Assembly: GCF_013149295.1 (NCBI RefSeq)
Contig: NZ_JABGCB010000017.1
Coordinates: forward strand, 1-64,000
DNA: 64,000 bases
DNA from: Novosphingobium sp. SG751A
GTDB lineage: Bacteria > Pseudomonadota > Alphaproteobacteria > Sphingomonadales > Sphingomonadaceae
Reading direction: 5' to 3'
This document shows positions 9,232-18,487 of the stretch, piece after piece. Position 1 is the first letter of the stretch, and each line of letters begins with the position of its first letter. The position numbers and the translations under genes were made by a program. Under the pieces are notes generated by a model. The model was not told where the DNA came from and ran no database searches. It saw only the letters and a list, made by a program, of their open reading frames with translations.

Positions 9232-11018
9232 CACCCCCCAAGGGCGCCACCCATCTGCCCCAATTGCCGCCGGAGGCCCCGCTGGCCATGCCGGTGCAGG
9301 ATCTGTTCGGCAATCCGCCCGCCCGGATCGAGGTGCTGACCCGCCCGCATGGCATGGGGATGAAGCGCTTGCTGCTGGTGCTGTTGACGGCGGTGCTCAG
9401 TCTGGCGGCATCAAGCGAGCTGCGCGTGCAATTCTCGCTCGACGGGCTGGACTGGTTCGAGGTGGCGCTGCTGATCTGCTTTGTGCCTTTGTTCAGTTGG
9501 GTGGCCTTTGGCTTTGTCACCTCGCTGATCGGTTTTGTGCAACTGATCAGCGGCGAACATCCCGGCTTCACCGAAATTCCCAGCCCTGCCAAGGCCCTGC
9601 GCCATCGCACGGCGGTGTTGATGCCGGTCTATAATGAGAGCGTCGCGGAGGTGTTTGCCCGCGTCGAGGCTATGGGCCATTCGATTGCGGCATCGGGCGG
9701 CGGTCCATGGATCGACTTTTTCGTGCTGAGCGATTCGCGTCCCGATCATGGCGCGTTGGAGGAGGAGGCATGGGCCAGACTGGCGCCCCGGCTGCCGATC
9801 CGACTGTTCTATCGCCGCCGTGCCGAAAATACCGAGCGCAAGCCGGGCAATATTGCCGAATGGGTCCGCCGCTTTGGTGGGGCCTATGAGAATATGCTGG
9901 TGCTGGACGCGGACAGTTTGATGAGCGGACATGCGATTGTCGGCATGGCGGCCATCATGGAGGAGCGTCCCTCGGTCGGCCTGTTGCAGACCGTGCCGAT
10001 GATCACCAATGCGCGCACCCTGTTTCAGCGCTGGATGCAGTTCGCCAGCGAGGCTTACGGCCCTATCGCCTCGGCGGGGCTGCTGTGGTGGTCGGGGTCG
10101 GAGGCCAATTTCTGGGGCCATAATGCGATCGTGCGAACCCGCGCCTTTGCCGAGGGCTGCGGATTGCCGCAATTGCCGGGTAATCCGCCCTTTGGCGGGC
10201 CGATCCAGAGCCATGACATGTTCGAATCCGCCCTGCTGCGCCGTCGCGGCTGGGCCGTCCACATGATCATGATCGGCGGCAGTTATGAGGAATTTCCGCC
10301 CAGCATCGTCGATTTCGCGATCCGCGACCGGCGCTGGATGCAGGGCAATCTGCAGCATCTGCAATTGCTGGGCGCTTCGGGGCTCAGCCTGACGCATCGG
10401 CTGCATCTGCTGCTGGGGGCTTCGGCCTATCTCACCTCGCCGGGCTGGCTGCTGCTGGTGATCACCTCGATCCTGCGCATGGGCGCGGCGGGCGAATGGC
10501 AGGCGGCGGGGGGTATGCCGCTCAACGTGTTATGGCTGACGCTCGTGCTGCTGTTCGGGCCCAAAGTGATGGGCATGCTCTGGCTGTTGGCGGACCCGGC
10601 GCGGGCGCGGACATTTGGCGGGGGCGGCAGCATCGTACGCTCGGTGGCGCTGGAGACGGTGCTCTCCATCCTGCTGGCGCCCGTCACGATGGTGACCCAG
10701 ACCAAGGCGCTGGCGGCTTTGCTGATGGGCGTGCCTTCGGGCTGGAACACGCAGGCGCGCGAGGCGCGGCGACTGCCGGTGCGGGGGCTGCTGGGCTCTC
10801 TGCGCGAACATCTGTTGCTGGGCGCGCTGTTTGCCGCGACCTTTTTCTACAGCATCAGCCTAGGCCTCTGGCTTTCGCCTCTGGCGCTGGGCCTGCTGCT
10901 CTCGCCTTGGCTGATCAGCCTGACCTCGGGTGAGGATCTGGGATCGGCGGCGGGTCATGCGGGCGTCTTTGCCGTGCCAAGGCCGGAGATTGCCGACCCG
11001 ACCGCTCCCAAAGAATAG
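9228..11018 (+). CDS. opgH: Glucans biosynthesis glucosyltransferase OpgH (MdoH)
   Basis: Inner-membrane GT2 processive glucosyltransferase that builds the glucan backbone from UDP-glucose. 596 residues: two N-terminal membrane segments (residues about 46-63 and 78-107), a cytosolic GT2 domain with VLMPVYNE, LVLDADS (residues 225-231) and RDRRWMQGN (366-374, the Q/RxxRW motif), then at least five C-terminal membrane segments. It is shorter than enterobacterial OpgH (about 850) because the long N- and C-terminal extensions are missing, as in many alphaproteobacteria. The ATG overlaps the opgG stop (ATGA). Confidence 0.93.
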   Translation: MTPPKGATHLPQLPPEAPLAMPVQDLFGNPPARIEVLTRPHGMGMKRLLLVLLTAVLSLAASSELRVQFSLDGLDWFEVALLICFVPLFSWVAFGFVTSLIGFVQLISGEHPGFTEIPSPAKALRHRTAVLMPVYNESVAEVFARVEAMGHSIAASGGGPWIDFFVLSDSRPDHGALEEEAWARLAPRLPIRLFYRRRAENTERKPGNIAEWVRRFGGAYENMLVLDADSLMSGHAIVGMAAIMEERPSVGLLQTVPMITNARTLFQRWMQFASEAYGPIASAGLLWWSGSEANFWGHNAIVRTRAFAEGCGLPQLPGNPPFGGPIQSHDMFESALLRRRGWAVHMIMIGGSYEEFPPSIVDFAIRDRRWMQGNLQHLQLLGASGLSLTHRLHLLLGASAYLTSPGWLLLVITSILRMGAAGEWQAAGGMPLNVLWLTLVLLFGPKVMGMLWLLADPARARTFGGGGSIVRSVALETVLSILLAPVTMVTQTKALAALLMGVPSGWNTQAREARRLPVRGLLGSLREHLLLGALFAATFFYSISLGLWLSPLALGLLLSPWLISLTSGEDLGSAAGHAGVFAVPRPEIADPTAPKE

Positions 11019-11031
11019 GGGGCCAAGGAAT

Positions 11032-11058
11032 AAGGGCGGCAGGCAAACCGCCGCCCTT
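11032..11058. terminator. Hairpin between convergent opgH and ridA-like gene
   Basis: The arms AAGGGCGGC and GCCGCCCTT form a nine-pair stem with a nine-base loop. It stands 13 bases past the opgH stop and 8 bases from the opposing stop. The following T-rich stretch is poor on both strands, so it may be a weak bidirectional terminator. Confidence 0.5.
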
Positions 11059-11066
11059 GGACATGC

Positions 11067-11564
11067 TTACTTCTTGGGCGTCTTGGCGGCGGTCGCCTCG
11101 ATTTCCACCAGGAAGGCGGGACCGGCCAGCGCGGCCACCTGCACCACCGAACGGGCCGACTTGTTGGGCTGGGCGGCGGTGCCGAAGAACTGGCCATAGG
11201 CTTCGTTGAAACCCTTGAAGTCCAGCTTGCCGCCATTGGCCGGATCGCCGACCAGGAAGACCGTCAGCTTGATGACGTCGGACATTTCATAACCCTGCGC
11301 CTTGAGCGCGGCTTCGATCTTCTTGAAGGTGCTGATGGCCTGCGTCTTGGTGTCGCCATAGGTGGCGATGGCGTCGGGCGCGCCGCCCTGAACGGCAGGA
11401 GCGGGAACTTGACCCGACAGGATCAGCATATCCGCCTTGGCCGGAACCAGCACGCCCGTCAGGATCGGCGAGGTGGCAGCGCCCGGAATGCGGGTGACGT
11501 CCTGCGCCTGCGCCACGGCGGGGATCGCGGCAAGGAGGGCGGCAGCGGTCAAAAGGCGTTTCAT
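11067..11564 (-). CDS. Exported RidA/YjgF/UK114-family protein
   Basis: 165 residues. MKRLLTAAALLAAIPAVAQAQ is a clear signal peptide; the mature part is a RidA-fold domain (ADMLILSGQVPAPAVQGG, KTQAISTFKKIEAALKAQGYEMSDVIKLTVFL, SARSVVQVAALAGPAFLVEIEATA), including the conserved Arg in SARSVVQV. Cytosolic RidA hydrolyses reactive enamine/imine intermediates; periplasmic members of this kind are poorly characterised, so the substrate is unknown. The start has AGGAG eight bases upstream. It is the last gene of a minus-strand group with dacB and an APC permease. Confidence 0.88.
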   Translation of the reverse strand: MKRLLTAAALLAAIPAVAQAQDVTRIPGAATSPILTGVLVPAKADMLILSGQVPAPAVQGGAPDAIATYGDTKTQAISTFKKIEAALKAQGYEMSDVIKLTVFLVGDPANGGKLDFKGFNEAYGQFFGTAAQPNKSARSVVQVAALAGPAFLVEIEATAAKTPKK

Positions 11565-11638
11565 CGGTTCAACTCCTGATGGAAAGACGCCGCCTTTGTG
11601 GCACGCGGGGATGACGCCGCCAAGACCGGGGTAAAGCG

Positions 11639-12958
11639 CTATTTTGCGTATGCTTGCGCGCGGCGGCGCAATAGAAAATCCAGCCCAGCGCCCAGCGCCA
11701 GAACCCCTGCGCCAAACACCGCGCCCAGCCCAAGCTGAACAAAGGAAGCATAGAGCATATAGGCCGCCAGAGCGATGAAAACGGCGGGAAACAGCGGAAA
11801 GAGCGGCGTTCTGACCGGGCGCGGCAGGGCGGGATGCATGATCCGCAAACGGATCGCCGCCGCCATGCCCATGCCGATAAACAGCCAATAGACCGGCGTC
11901 ATATAATCCACCATGGCGTTAAACCCGCTGCCTGTCAGTGCCGAAAGCAGGGTGAGCACCAGCGACACGCCGCCCACCGCCAGCGCCGCGCGGGTGGGTG
12001 TGCCGCGTGTGGGGTGCCAATGGGCCAGAGCGCCAAGGCCTGGATGATCGCGCGCGGCGGCATAGGTGGTGCGTGCGCAGACGATGATGGTCGAATTGAT
12101 GCTGGCCACCGCCGATATGCCCACCACCGTCACCACCAGCACCTGTCCCGGCCAGCCAAACGCCATGCGCGCCAGATCGGCGGCAGGGGCTACCGAATGG
12201 GCCAGCTCCCTTTCGCCAAGGCCGCGCATCAGCGCCCAGTTGAGCGCGACATAGATCAGCCCGAGCAGGCCGATTGAGCCGATTACCGCAATGAACATGC
12301 CCCGCCGCCCTGATCGCACCTCGGCCGAGAGGGTTGCCGCATCGCTCCACCCGCCATAGGCGAGGAAGATATAGATGAGCGCCACAGCGATCCCGCCCAT
12401 GGCCGGGCGCGGCGCATCGGGCATGACGGGGGCGGCCGGAACCACAATCCCGGCCAGAATGACGGCAACAAAGCCCAGCGCCACGGCCAGCACCAGCGCC
12501 GCCTGTGTCAGGAAGCCTAGCCGCACATGGGCCAGATTGAGCCCTGTCATCGCCGTCACCAGCCCCACCGACAGCACCAGCCGCCCGCCCGCGCCCAAGC
12601 CCAGCGGCGCGCCGATATAATCGGCGGCCAGATGCGCCATCAGCGCCACCCATCCGGTATGCATGATGGCAAAGCGCGACCATGCGTAAAGTGTGCCCAC
12701 CCTTTCACCCCAAGCGCGGCGGATGAAACTGTATTCACCCCCCGCGTCGGGAAAGGCGGCGGCCATTTCGACATAGGACAGGCCGCCGACAATCGAGACT
12801 ATTGCGCCTGCCACCCACAGGCCGAGGAAATTCCAATGGCCGATCGAGGCGACAATTGTGGGCGCGGTTTTCAGCGCATCGGTGGACATGATCATGCCCA
12901 GCGCCAGCAGCATCGCATGCAGGCTGTGAAGGTGCCGTTGCGGCTGATGGATACTCAT
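11639..12958 (-). CDS. APC-superfamily amino acid/amine permease
   Basis: 439 residues with about twelve hydrophobic segments. The opening MLLALGMIMSTDALKTAPTIVASIG, the GLSYVEMAAAFPDAGGEYSFIRRAWGERVGTLYAW segment after TM2 and IYIFLAYGGWSDAATLSAEVR in TM6 are typical of APC-type secondary carriers (LAT/APA branch). Substrate not identifiable. It starts ten bases after the dacB stop, so it is likely cotranscribed; uptake of D-Ala or other amino acids freed by wall turnover would fit but is inference. Confidence 0.85.
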   Translation of the reverse strand: MSIHQPQRHLHSLHAMLLALGMIMSTDALKTAPTIVASIGHWNFLGLWVAGAIVSIVGGLSYVEMAAAFPDAGGEYSFIRRAWGERVGTLYAWSRFAIMHTGWVALMAHLAADYIGAPLGLGAGGRLVLSVGLVTAMTGLNLAHVRLGFLTQAALVLAVALGFVAVILAGIVVPAAPVMPDAPRPAMGGIAVALIYIFLAYGGWSDAATLSAEVRSGRRGMFIAVIGSIGLLGLIYVALNWALMRGLGERELAHSVAPAADLARMAFGWPGQVLVVTVVGISAVASINSTIIVCARTTYAAARDHPGLGALAHWHPTRGTPTRAALAVGGVSLVLTLLSALTGSGFNAMVDYMTPVYWLFIGMGMAAAIRLRIMHPALPRPVRTPLFPLFPAVFIALAAYMLYASFVQLGLGAVFGAGVLALGAGLDFLLRRRAQAYAK

Positions 12959-12968
12959 GGGCGGGGCT

Positions 12969-14414
12969 TTAGTTTGCCGCCGCGATCAGCGCCAGCGCCT
13001 CGTCCATCGCGGGCAGCACCGAGGGCGCGCCCGAAGGCCGGTCATTGGCATAGATGGCAAAGGTCAATTCGCGCCCGCTGGCCGCGATCATATATCCGGC
13101 CAGCGCATTGGCGGCCAGCAAAGTGCCGGTTTTGGCAAAGACTTTGCCTTGCAGGACAGGGTTTTTCATCCGGCGACCCAGCGTGCCGTCTACTCCGCCG
13201 ATGGGCAAGGTCTTGCGCCAGTCCGCCGCCCATGGCTGCCCATTGGCCCAGTGGAGATAGGACACCATCGCGCGCGGGGTGATGCGATTGTCGGGCGAGA
13301 GGCCCGAACCATCATAGAAATCATGCGAGGAGGCGGGCAGACCGGCCCGCGCGATGGTCTGGTTCAGCACGATCCGTCCGGCGGGCGTGGTGGGCGAGAA
13401 GCCCTGCGTCAAAGCCAGTTTTTTCAGGAACAGATGCGCGTGCAGGTTTTGGCTGACCTTTGACGTGATGGTCAGGTCCTCGATCAGGTCGGGCGGGGTC
13501 AGGGTGGACAGATCGGGCGCCTGCGCGGCGGGAGTGATCGCCGCCGGGATCATATCCACCGGCCCCATCGGCGCATGGCGGGCGCGGGGGTGGCCGGTGA
13601 CCTTTACGCCGCGTTCGCGCAGCAATTGGGCAAGGCGGATCGCGGCATAATCGGCCGGATCGTCAATGTCGAAATCCAGCCTCTGCTCCTTGCCGCCAAG
13701 GGGCAGCGAGCCGAACAGGCGGATCTGGCGCGTGCCGGGGATCATCTCGACCATGACCTCGGCGTGGGAATCGGGCGCGCCGGTGGTGATCTGGTTGACG
13801 ATCTCCATGTCGGGCGCGGCGATTTCCAGCGCGGCGCGCCCCGGCGCCCCCACCGCATCGCCCGGATTGGCCAACACGGTCAGTTCATTGTCATTGATCG
13901 TCAGCGCGGAAATCTGGGTGCGTGTGCCGGGGCGGATGCGGTCGGAGATGATCCAGCGCTCGAAAGGCATGAAGCTGTCATCGCCGATCACATCGCCCAC
14001 GCGCTTCACCCCGCCCGCCGCCACGGCATCGGCCAGAGCTGCAAGGCAGTCCTTCTCGCAATCGGAGCGGTCCTTCATCATCGCATCGCCGCGCCCGACA
14101 ATGACGACGTTCTTGCGGCCATGATCCTCCTCGATCCGCACACCATTGCCCGCATTGGGAAAAGACCCGCGCGCCATGGCGTCAAACACGGCGGTGGTGA
14201 CAAAGATCTTGGTGTTCGATGCAGGCTGAAACCTCTCATCCGGGGCGATGGAGGCGATGACATGGCCCTCCTTGTCCTCAACCCGCAGGCCCCAGCGCGT
14301 GCCCTCGATGGCCGGCTTGGCCAGCACGGCGCGGATCTGCGCATCCAGATCGGCAGCGCAGGCCGGGCCGCAAAGCGCCACCAGAGTGGCAAGCCCGGTT
14401 ATGGTCAGGCGCAT
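12969..14414 (-). CDS. dacB: D-alanyl-D-alanine carboxypeptidase/endopeptidase (PBP4, peptidase S13)
   Basis: 481 residues with signal peptide MRLTITGLATLVALCGPACA. The three penicillin-binding motifs are visible: SxxK as SNTK near residue 67, SxN as SQN in SKVSQNLHAHLF, and KTG in FAKTGTLLAANALAGY. The large insertion between the first two motifs is typical of class C PBP4 enzymes. It works in the periplasm, trimming peptidoglycan stem peptides and cutting cross-links. First gene of the dacB-permease-ridA group. Confidence 0.93.
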   Translation of the reverse strand: MRLTITGLATLVALCGPACAADLDAQIRAVLAKPAIEGTRWGLRVEDKEGHVIASIAPDERFQPASNTKIFVTTAVFDAMARGSFPNAGNGVRIEEDHGRKNVVIVGRGDAMMKDRSDCEKDCLAALADAVAAGGVKRVGDVIGDDSFMPFERWIISDRIRPGTRTQISALTINDNELTVLANPGDAVGAPGRAALEIAAPDMEIVNQITTGAPDSHAEVMVEMIPGTRQIRLFGSLPLGGKEQRLDFDIDDPADYAAIRLAQLLRERGVKVTGHPRARHAPMGPVDMIPAAITPAAQAPDLSTLTPPDLIEDLTITSKVSQNLHAHLFLKKLALTQGFSPTTPAGRIVLNQTIARAGLPASSHDFYDGSGLSPDNRITPRAMVSYLHWANGQPWAADWRKTLPIGGVDGTLGRRMKNPVLQGKVFAKTGTLLAANALAGYMIAASGRELTFAIYANDRPSGAPSVLPAMDEALALIAAAN

Positions 14415-14555
14415 GATCGCAAATTCCCTGTTTGACAGCCTATCGCCCGATCATTGCAGAATGCCGCGCCGCCGCAAGGGGCAAAGCCGCGCCAGCTTTG
14501 CGTATTTTCGCCAGTAGGGGGGGTGGTTTAGCATCCGCGGCAAGGGGGAATAATC

Positions 14556-15020
14556 ATGCCGATCATCCTGAGCGTGAATGGGCAAAAGCACAGTGTCGAC
14601 AATGCCGCCGCCGATGTGCCTTTGCTGTGGGTGCTGCGCGATATGGTGGGCATGACGGGCACAAAATTCGGCTGCGGGGTGGGGCTGTGCGGGGCCTGCG
14701 GCGTGCTGATCGGGGGGCAGCGGTTCTTTAGCTGTCAGACGCCTTTGCGCGCGGTGATCGGGCGCGATGTGGTGACGATCGAGGGGCTGGGCGAGGATCC
14801 GCATGGCGCGGCGCTGCAACAGGCGTGGGAGGAGGCCGATGTCGTGCAATGCGGTTATTGCCAGCCCGGCCAGTTGATCGCGGCCTGCGCCTTGCTGAAG
14901 GCTAATCCGCGCCCCGACGATGCGGCGATTGACGAAGGGATGAGCGGCAATCTGTGCCGCTGCGGCACCTATCCGCGCATCCGCAAGGCGGTGAAACTGG
15001 CGGCGGGAGGCGGGCGATGA
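14556..15020 (+). CDS. iorA: (2Fe-2S) small subunit of an isoquinoline 1-oxidoreductase-type molybdenum hydroxylase
   Basis: 154 residues carrying two [2Fe-2S] clusters: the plant-type motif C-x4-C-x2-C in FGCGVGLCGACGVLIGG plus a later Cys in FFSCQTPL, and the C-terminal helical-bundle cluster CGYCQPG and CRCGTYPRI. This is the electron-transfer subunit of xanthine-dehydrogenase-family hydroxylases. AAGGGGG precedes the ATG. It overlaps the large-subunit gene by four bases (ATGA). The natural substrate (N-heterocycle, aldehyde or other) cannot be read from sequence. Confidence 0.9.
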   Translation: MPIILSVNGQKHSVDNAAADVPLLWVLRDMVGMTGTKFGCGVGLCGACGVLIGGQRFFSCQTPLRAVIGRDVVTIEGLGEDPHGAALQQAWEEADVVQCGYCQPGQLIAACALLKANPRPDDAAIDEGMSGNLCRCGTYPRIRKAVKLAAGGGR

Positions 15021-17071
15021 GCGAGGGCGGATTTTCGCGCCGGAGCATGTTGCAGGGCGCGGCGGCGGTGGGCGCAGCCATGGTGGTGCCTGTTGCGCGC
15101 GGGGCGGGCGGCGGGGCGCTGGCGGCCAACGCCTATATTTCCATCACAGCCGCAGGCGTCGAACTGGCCTTGCCCAAGACCGAGATGGGGCAGGGGGTGA
15201 TTACCTCGCTCTCCATGCTGGTGGCCGAGGAATTGGGCGTGGCCTTGAACAAGGTGCGGGTGAGCATTCCCGATGGCGATGCGCCCCGCTTTGCCCCCAT
15301 CACGCAGGAGACCGGTGGCTCAACCTCGATCCGCGAAGTGTACAAGCCCATGCGGCAGGCGGCCGCACGGGCGCGTGTGGCCTTGATCGAGGCGGGGGCG
15401 CGGCAGTTGGGCATCGCGCCGGGACAATGCGATCTGGTTGACGGCATGGTGGTTTGCGGCAAGCGGCGGATTGCGATGGGCGATCTGATTGCGGCGGCGA
15501 GCCTGCCCCGCGAGGCGCCTCTGCGTGATCGGTTGGGCCTGATAGGCAAGCCTACCCGTCGTATCGACGCGCAGCCCAAGATCACCGGCGCGATGCAGTT
15601 CGGGATCGATTTTCGTCTGCCCGGCATGAAGGTGGCCACGCTGGCGCAATGCCCGATCTATGGCGGTACGCTGGCCGGGCTGGACGAGGCGGCGGCGCTG
15701 GCGACCCCCGGCGTGGTCAAGGTGGTGAAGGGCCGCGATGTGGTCTTTGTCGTGGCCGATCATTACTGGGCGGCGCTGCAAGGCTATGTGGCGGCCAATG
15801 TGCGATGGGCCCCGGGGCCGAAACCGGCCGAGCAGGGGGCGATTGTCGCCGATCTGGAGGCGGCGCTGGCCCGCCCCGGCCATTCGGCCAAGGCGCAGGG
15901 CGACCTTAACGCCGCGCGGGGCCGCGCATTTTCCGCCACCTATCATCAGCCTTTCCTGGCCCATGCAGCGATGGAGCCTTTGGCCTGTACCATCCATGTT
16001 ACGGAAAACGGCTGCGAAATCTGGTCGGGATCGCAGGTTCCCGCGCAAGCCCGCGCCGATGCGGCCAAGGCGCTGGGCATGGGCGAGGACAAGGTGACCT
16101 TTCACAACTTTCAGATGGGCGGCGGTTTCGGGCGGCGGCTGGAAACCGACATGGTGCTGCGCGCGGTCGAACTGGGGCGGGCGGTGCCCTGGCCGGTCAA
16201 GCTGGTCTGGAGCCGCGAGGAGGATGTGCAGCATGACATGTTCCGCCCTGCCTATGCCGACCGGATCAGTGCCACGCTGGACGACAAGGGCAAGCCCGTC
16301 GCATGGGAACATCGCATCGCCGGTTCCTCGATCATGGCGCGGTTGATGGGCGATGGGTTCAAGGGTGTGGATGGCGACGCCATCGAGGGCGCGGTGGAGA
16401 TGCCCTATGCCGTGGCGGCCCATCATGTCTCGTTTCAACAGGTCGAAAGCGCGGTGCCGACCAGCTGGTGGCGCGGGGTGGGGGGCTTGCGCTCCTGCTT
16501 TGTGGTGGAAAGTTTTATCGACGAACTGGCCCATGGCGCGGGGGCCGATCCGCTGGCCTATCGGCTGGCGCTGATGGAGGATGCGCGCAGCCGGGCGGTC
16601 TTGGCCCGCGCGGCCAAGGAGGCGGGCTGGGGGCGGGCCTTGCCGCCGGGGCAGGAGATGGGGCTTGCCGTGCTTAAACTATGGGGCACGCATATTGCCG
16701 CGGTGGTCGAGGCCAAGGTAAATGAGGGCCAGATCAGCGTGCCGCGCGTGACTATTGCGGTTGATTGCGGACTGGCGATCAATCCGCTGGGCATCGAGGC
16801 GCAGGTGGAGAGCGGGGTGATCTTTGGCCTTTCCGCCGCGCTTTATGGCGAGATCACGATGAAGGACGGCGCCGCCCAGCAGTCAAACTATCACGACTTC
16901 CGCATCCTGCGCATGAATGAGGCGCCGCGCATCGCAACCCATATCATGCCCAGTCAGGCCGATCCGGGCGGCATGGGCGAGCCGCCCTGCGCGGTGGTGG
17001 CGCCCGCGCTGGCCAATGCGGTTTTCGCCGCCAGTGGGCAGAGGATGCGCCAATTGCCGCTGGTGGTTTAG
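15017..17071 (+). CDS. iorB: Molybdopterin-binding large subunit of an IorB-type molybdenum hydroxylase
   Basis: 684 residues. The N-terminus FSRRSMLQGAAAVGAAMVVP is a twin-arginine signal, so the enzyme is exported folded. Family motifs include KTEMGQGVITSLSMLVAEELG, FQMGGGFGRRLETD, TSWWRGVGGLRSCFVVESFIDELA and the active-site Glu segment GMGEPPCAVVAPALANAV near the C-terminus. IorB-type enzymes hydroxylate heterocycles or oxidise aldehydes with water-derived oxygen and pass electrons to the iron-sulfur subunit and often a cytochrome. No FAD subunit, cytochrome or XdhC-type maturation gene is adjacent. Its TAG stop is shared in TTAG with the convergent permease. Confidence 0.9.
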   Translation: MSEGGFSRRSMLQGAAAVGAAMVVPVARGAGGGALAANAYISITAAGVELALPKTEMGQGVITSLSMLVAEELGVALNKVRVSIPDGDAPRFAPITQETGGSTSIREVYKPMRQAAARARVALIEAGARQLGIAPGQCDLVDGMVVCGKRRIAMGDLIAAASLPREAPLRDRLGLIGKPTRRIDAQPKITGAMQFGIDFRLPGMKVATLAQCPIYGGTLAGLDEAAALATPGVVKVVKGRDVVFVVADHYWAALQGYVAANVRWAPGPKPAEQGAIVADLEAALARPGHSAKAQGDLNAARGRAFSATYHQPFLAHAAMEPLACTIHVTENGCEIWSGSQVPAQARADAAKALGMGEDKVTFHNFQMGGGFGRRLETDMVLRAVELGRAVPWPVKLVWSREEDVQHDMFRPAYADRISATLDDKGKPVAWEHRIAGSSIMARLMGDGFKGVDGDAIEGAVEMPYAVAAHHVSFQQVESAVPTSWWRGVGGLRSCFVVESFIDELAHGAGADPLAYRLALMEDARSRAVLARAAKEAGWGRALPPGQEMGLAVLKLWGTHIAAVVEAKVNEGQISVPRVTIAVDCGLAINPLGIEAQVESGVIFGLSAALYGEITMKDGAAQQSNYHDFRILRMNEAPRIATHIMPSQADPGGMGEPPCAVVAPALANAVFAASGQRMRQLPLVV

Positions 17072-18411
17072 GCGCGCCGCCGCCACCACGCCGCCCCCAT
17101 CGCCAAGCCCAGCGTGACAAGGCTGCTGATCAATTCCACCCGGCGTGCAGGCGCGAACATCATCGCCACCAGAATGCTCAGGATCGCGGCCAGCGTGGCA
17201 TAGGAAAGCCATGGAAACAGCCACATGCGGATGGGCAAGGTTTCCCGGCCCTCCGCCTCGATCCGGCGGCGCTGGACGATCTGCGCCACAGCCACGGCGA
17301 AATAGACAAACAGCATCAGCGCGCCCGAGGCATTGACCAGAAAGGAAAACACCAGTTCGGGCGAGATGACCGAGGCCGCCAGCGCCAGATAGCCGAACAG
17401 GCTGGCGATCAGGATCGCGCGGGCGGGCACTTTGCGCCGGTTGACCGCGACCAGCCATGCGGGCGCATCGCCCTTGTCGGCCAGAACGAAGAGCACCCGG
17501 CTGGTCACATACATGCCCGAATTGAGGCAGGATAGGACCGCCACCAGCACAACAAGGTTCATCACGAATTCGGCATGGGGAATCGCCATATGGCCCAGCG
17601 CAATGGCAAAGGGCGAGGTGCCGGGTACGATCTGCGTCCATGGCATGACGGCCACGATCAGCAGCAGCGAGAGCACATAGAACAGGATGATCCGCGCGGC
17701 CACGCTGCTGGTGATGCGGGCGATGGTGCGGGCCGGTTCATGCGATTCGGCCGCCGCCACCGTGGCGATCTCTGCGCCGGTCAGGGCAAAGATCACGCTG
17801 GCCGTGCCCGCCAGCACCGCGCCCCATCCCTTGGGCGCAAAGCCGCCATAGGCGTTAAGGTTGCCCCACGTCGGCCCGGTGGGGGAAGTGAGGCCGAAAG
17901 CCCAGACGCCCGCAATCGCGATAAAGCTGACAATGGCCAGAACCTTCATCAGCGAGAACCAATATTCGAACTCGCCATAGGAGCGGGTGGACATCAGGTT
18001 TACCCCGGTCAGCATCCCCAGCAAAGCGACCCCGATGGCCCAGACCGGCGCGTCGATCCAGATATGCAGGATCTTGGCCCCGGCAATCGCCTCGATCGGC
18101 ACGACGATGACCCAGAAATACCAATAGAGCCAGCCGCAGACGAAACCCGCGCGCGGCCCCAGCACTTCGCGCACCAGTTCGGTGAACGCGCCAAGGCCGG
18201 GGCGCAGCGCGGCCATTTCGGCCATCATCCGCATCACCATCAGCACGACCAGCCCCGCCAGCCCATAGGACATGACCACGGCCGGCCCCACCTGCGCAAT
18301 CGAGCTGGACGAGCCGACGAAAAGCCCCGCGCCGATGATCCCGCCAATCGCGATCATCGAGACATGGCGCGATTTCAGCGCGGCCTGAAGCTGGTTGTCA
18401 CTTGCGGCCAA
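17068..18411 (-). CDS. Amino acid permease, AAT/GabP-like APC transporter
   Basis: 447 residues, about twelve membrane segments. It begins LKSRHVSMIAIGGIIGAGLFVGSSSSIAQVGPAVVMSYGLAG, the signature of the AAT family (GabP, AnsP, ProY relatives), followed by RPGLGAFTELVREVLGPRAGFVCGWLYWYFW and FALTGAEIATVAAAESHEPART. Inner-membrane proton-coupled amino acid uptake is expected; the substrate is uncertain. The start is TTG with GGGGATAGGG just upstream. The stop overlaps that of iorB. Confidence 0.88.
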   Translation of the reverse strand: MAASDNQLQAALKSRHVSMIAIGGIIGAGLFVGSSSSIAQVGPAVVMSYGLAGLVVLMVMRMMAEMAALRPGLGAFTELVREVLGPRAGFVCGWLYWYFWVIVVPIEAIAGAKILHIWIDAPVWAIGVALLGMLTGVNLMSTRSYGEFEYWFSLMKVLAIVSFIAIAGVWAFGLTSPTGPTWGNLNAYGGFAPKGWGAVLAGTASVIFALTGAEIATVAAAESHEPARTIARITSSVAARIILFYVLSLLLIVAVMPWTQIVPGTSPFAIALGHMAIPHAEFVMNLVVLVAVLSCLNSGMYVTSRVLFVLADKGDAPAWLVAVNRRKVPARAILIASLFGYLALAASVISPELVFSFLVNASGALMLFVYFAVAVAQIVQRRRIEAEGRETLPIRMWLFPWLSYATLAAILSILVAMMFAPARRVELISSLVTLGLAMGAAWWRRRA

Positions 18412-18487
18412 ACCCTATCCCCTTGGCGCTGATCCCTGCGCGAAGTGAACAGGTTGGACCGGTCCGGGTCAAGCCCTGCCCGATACG

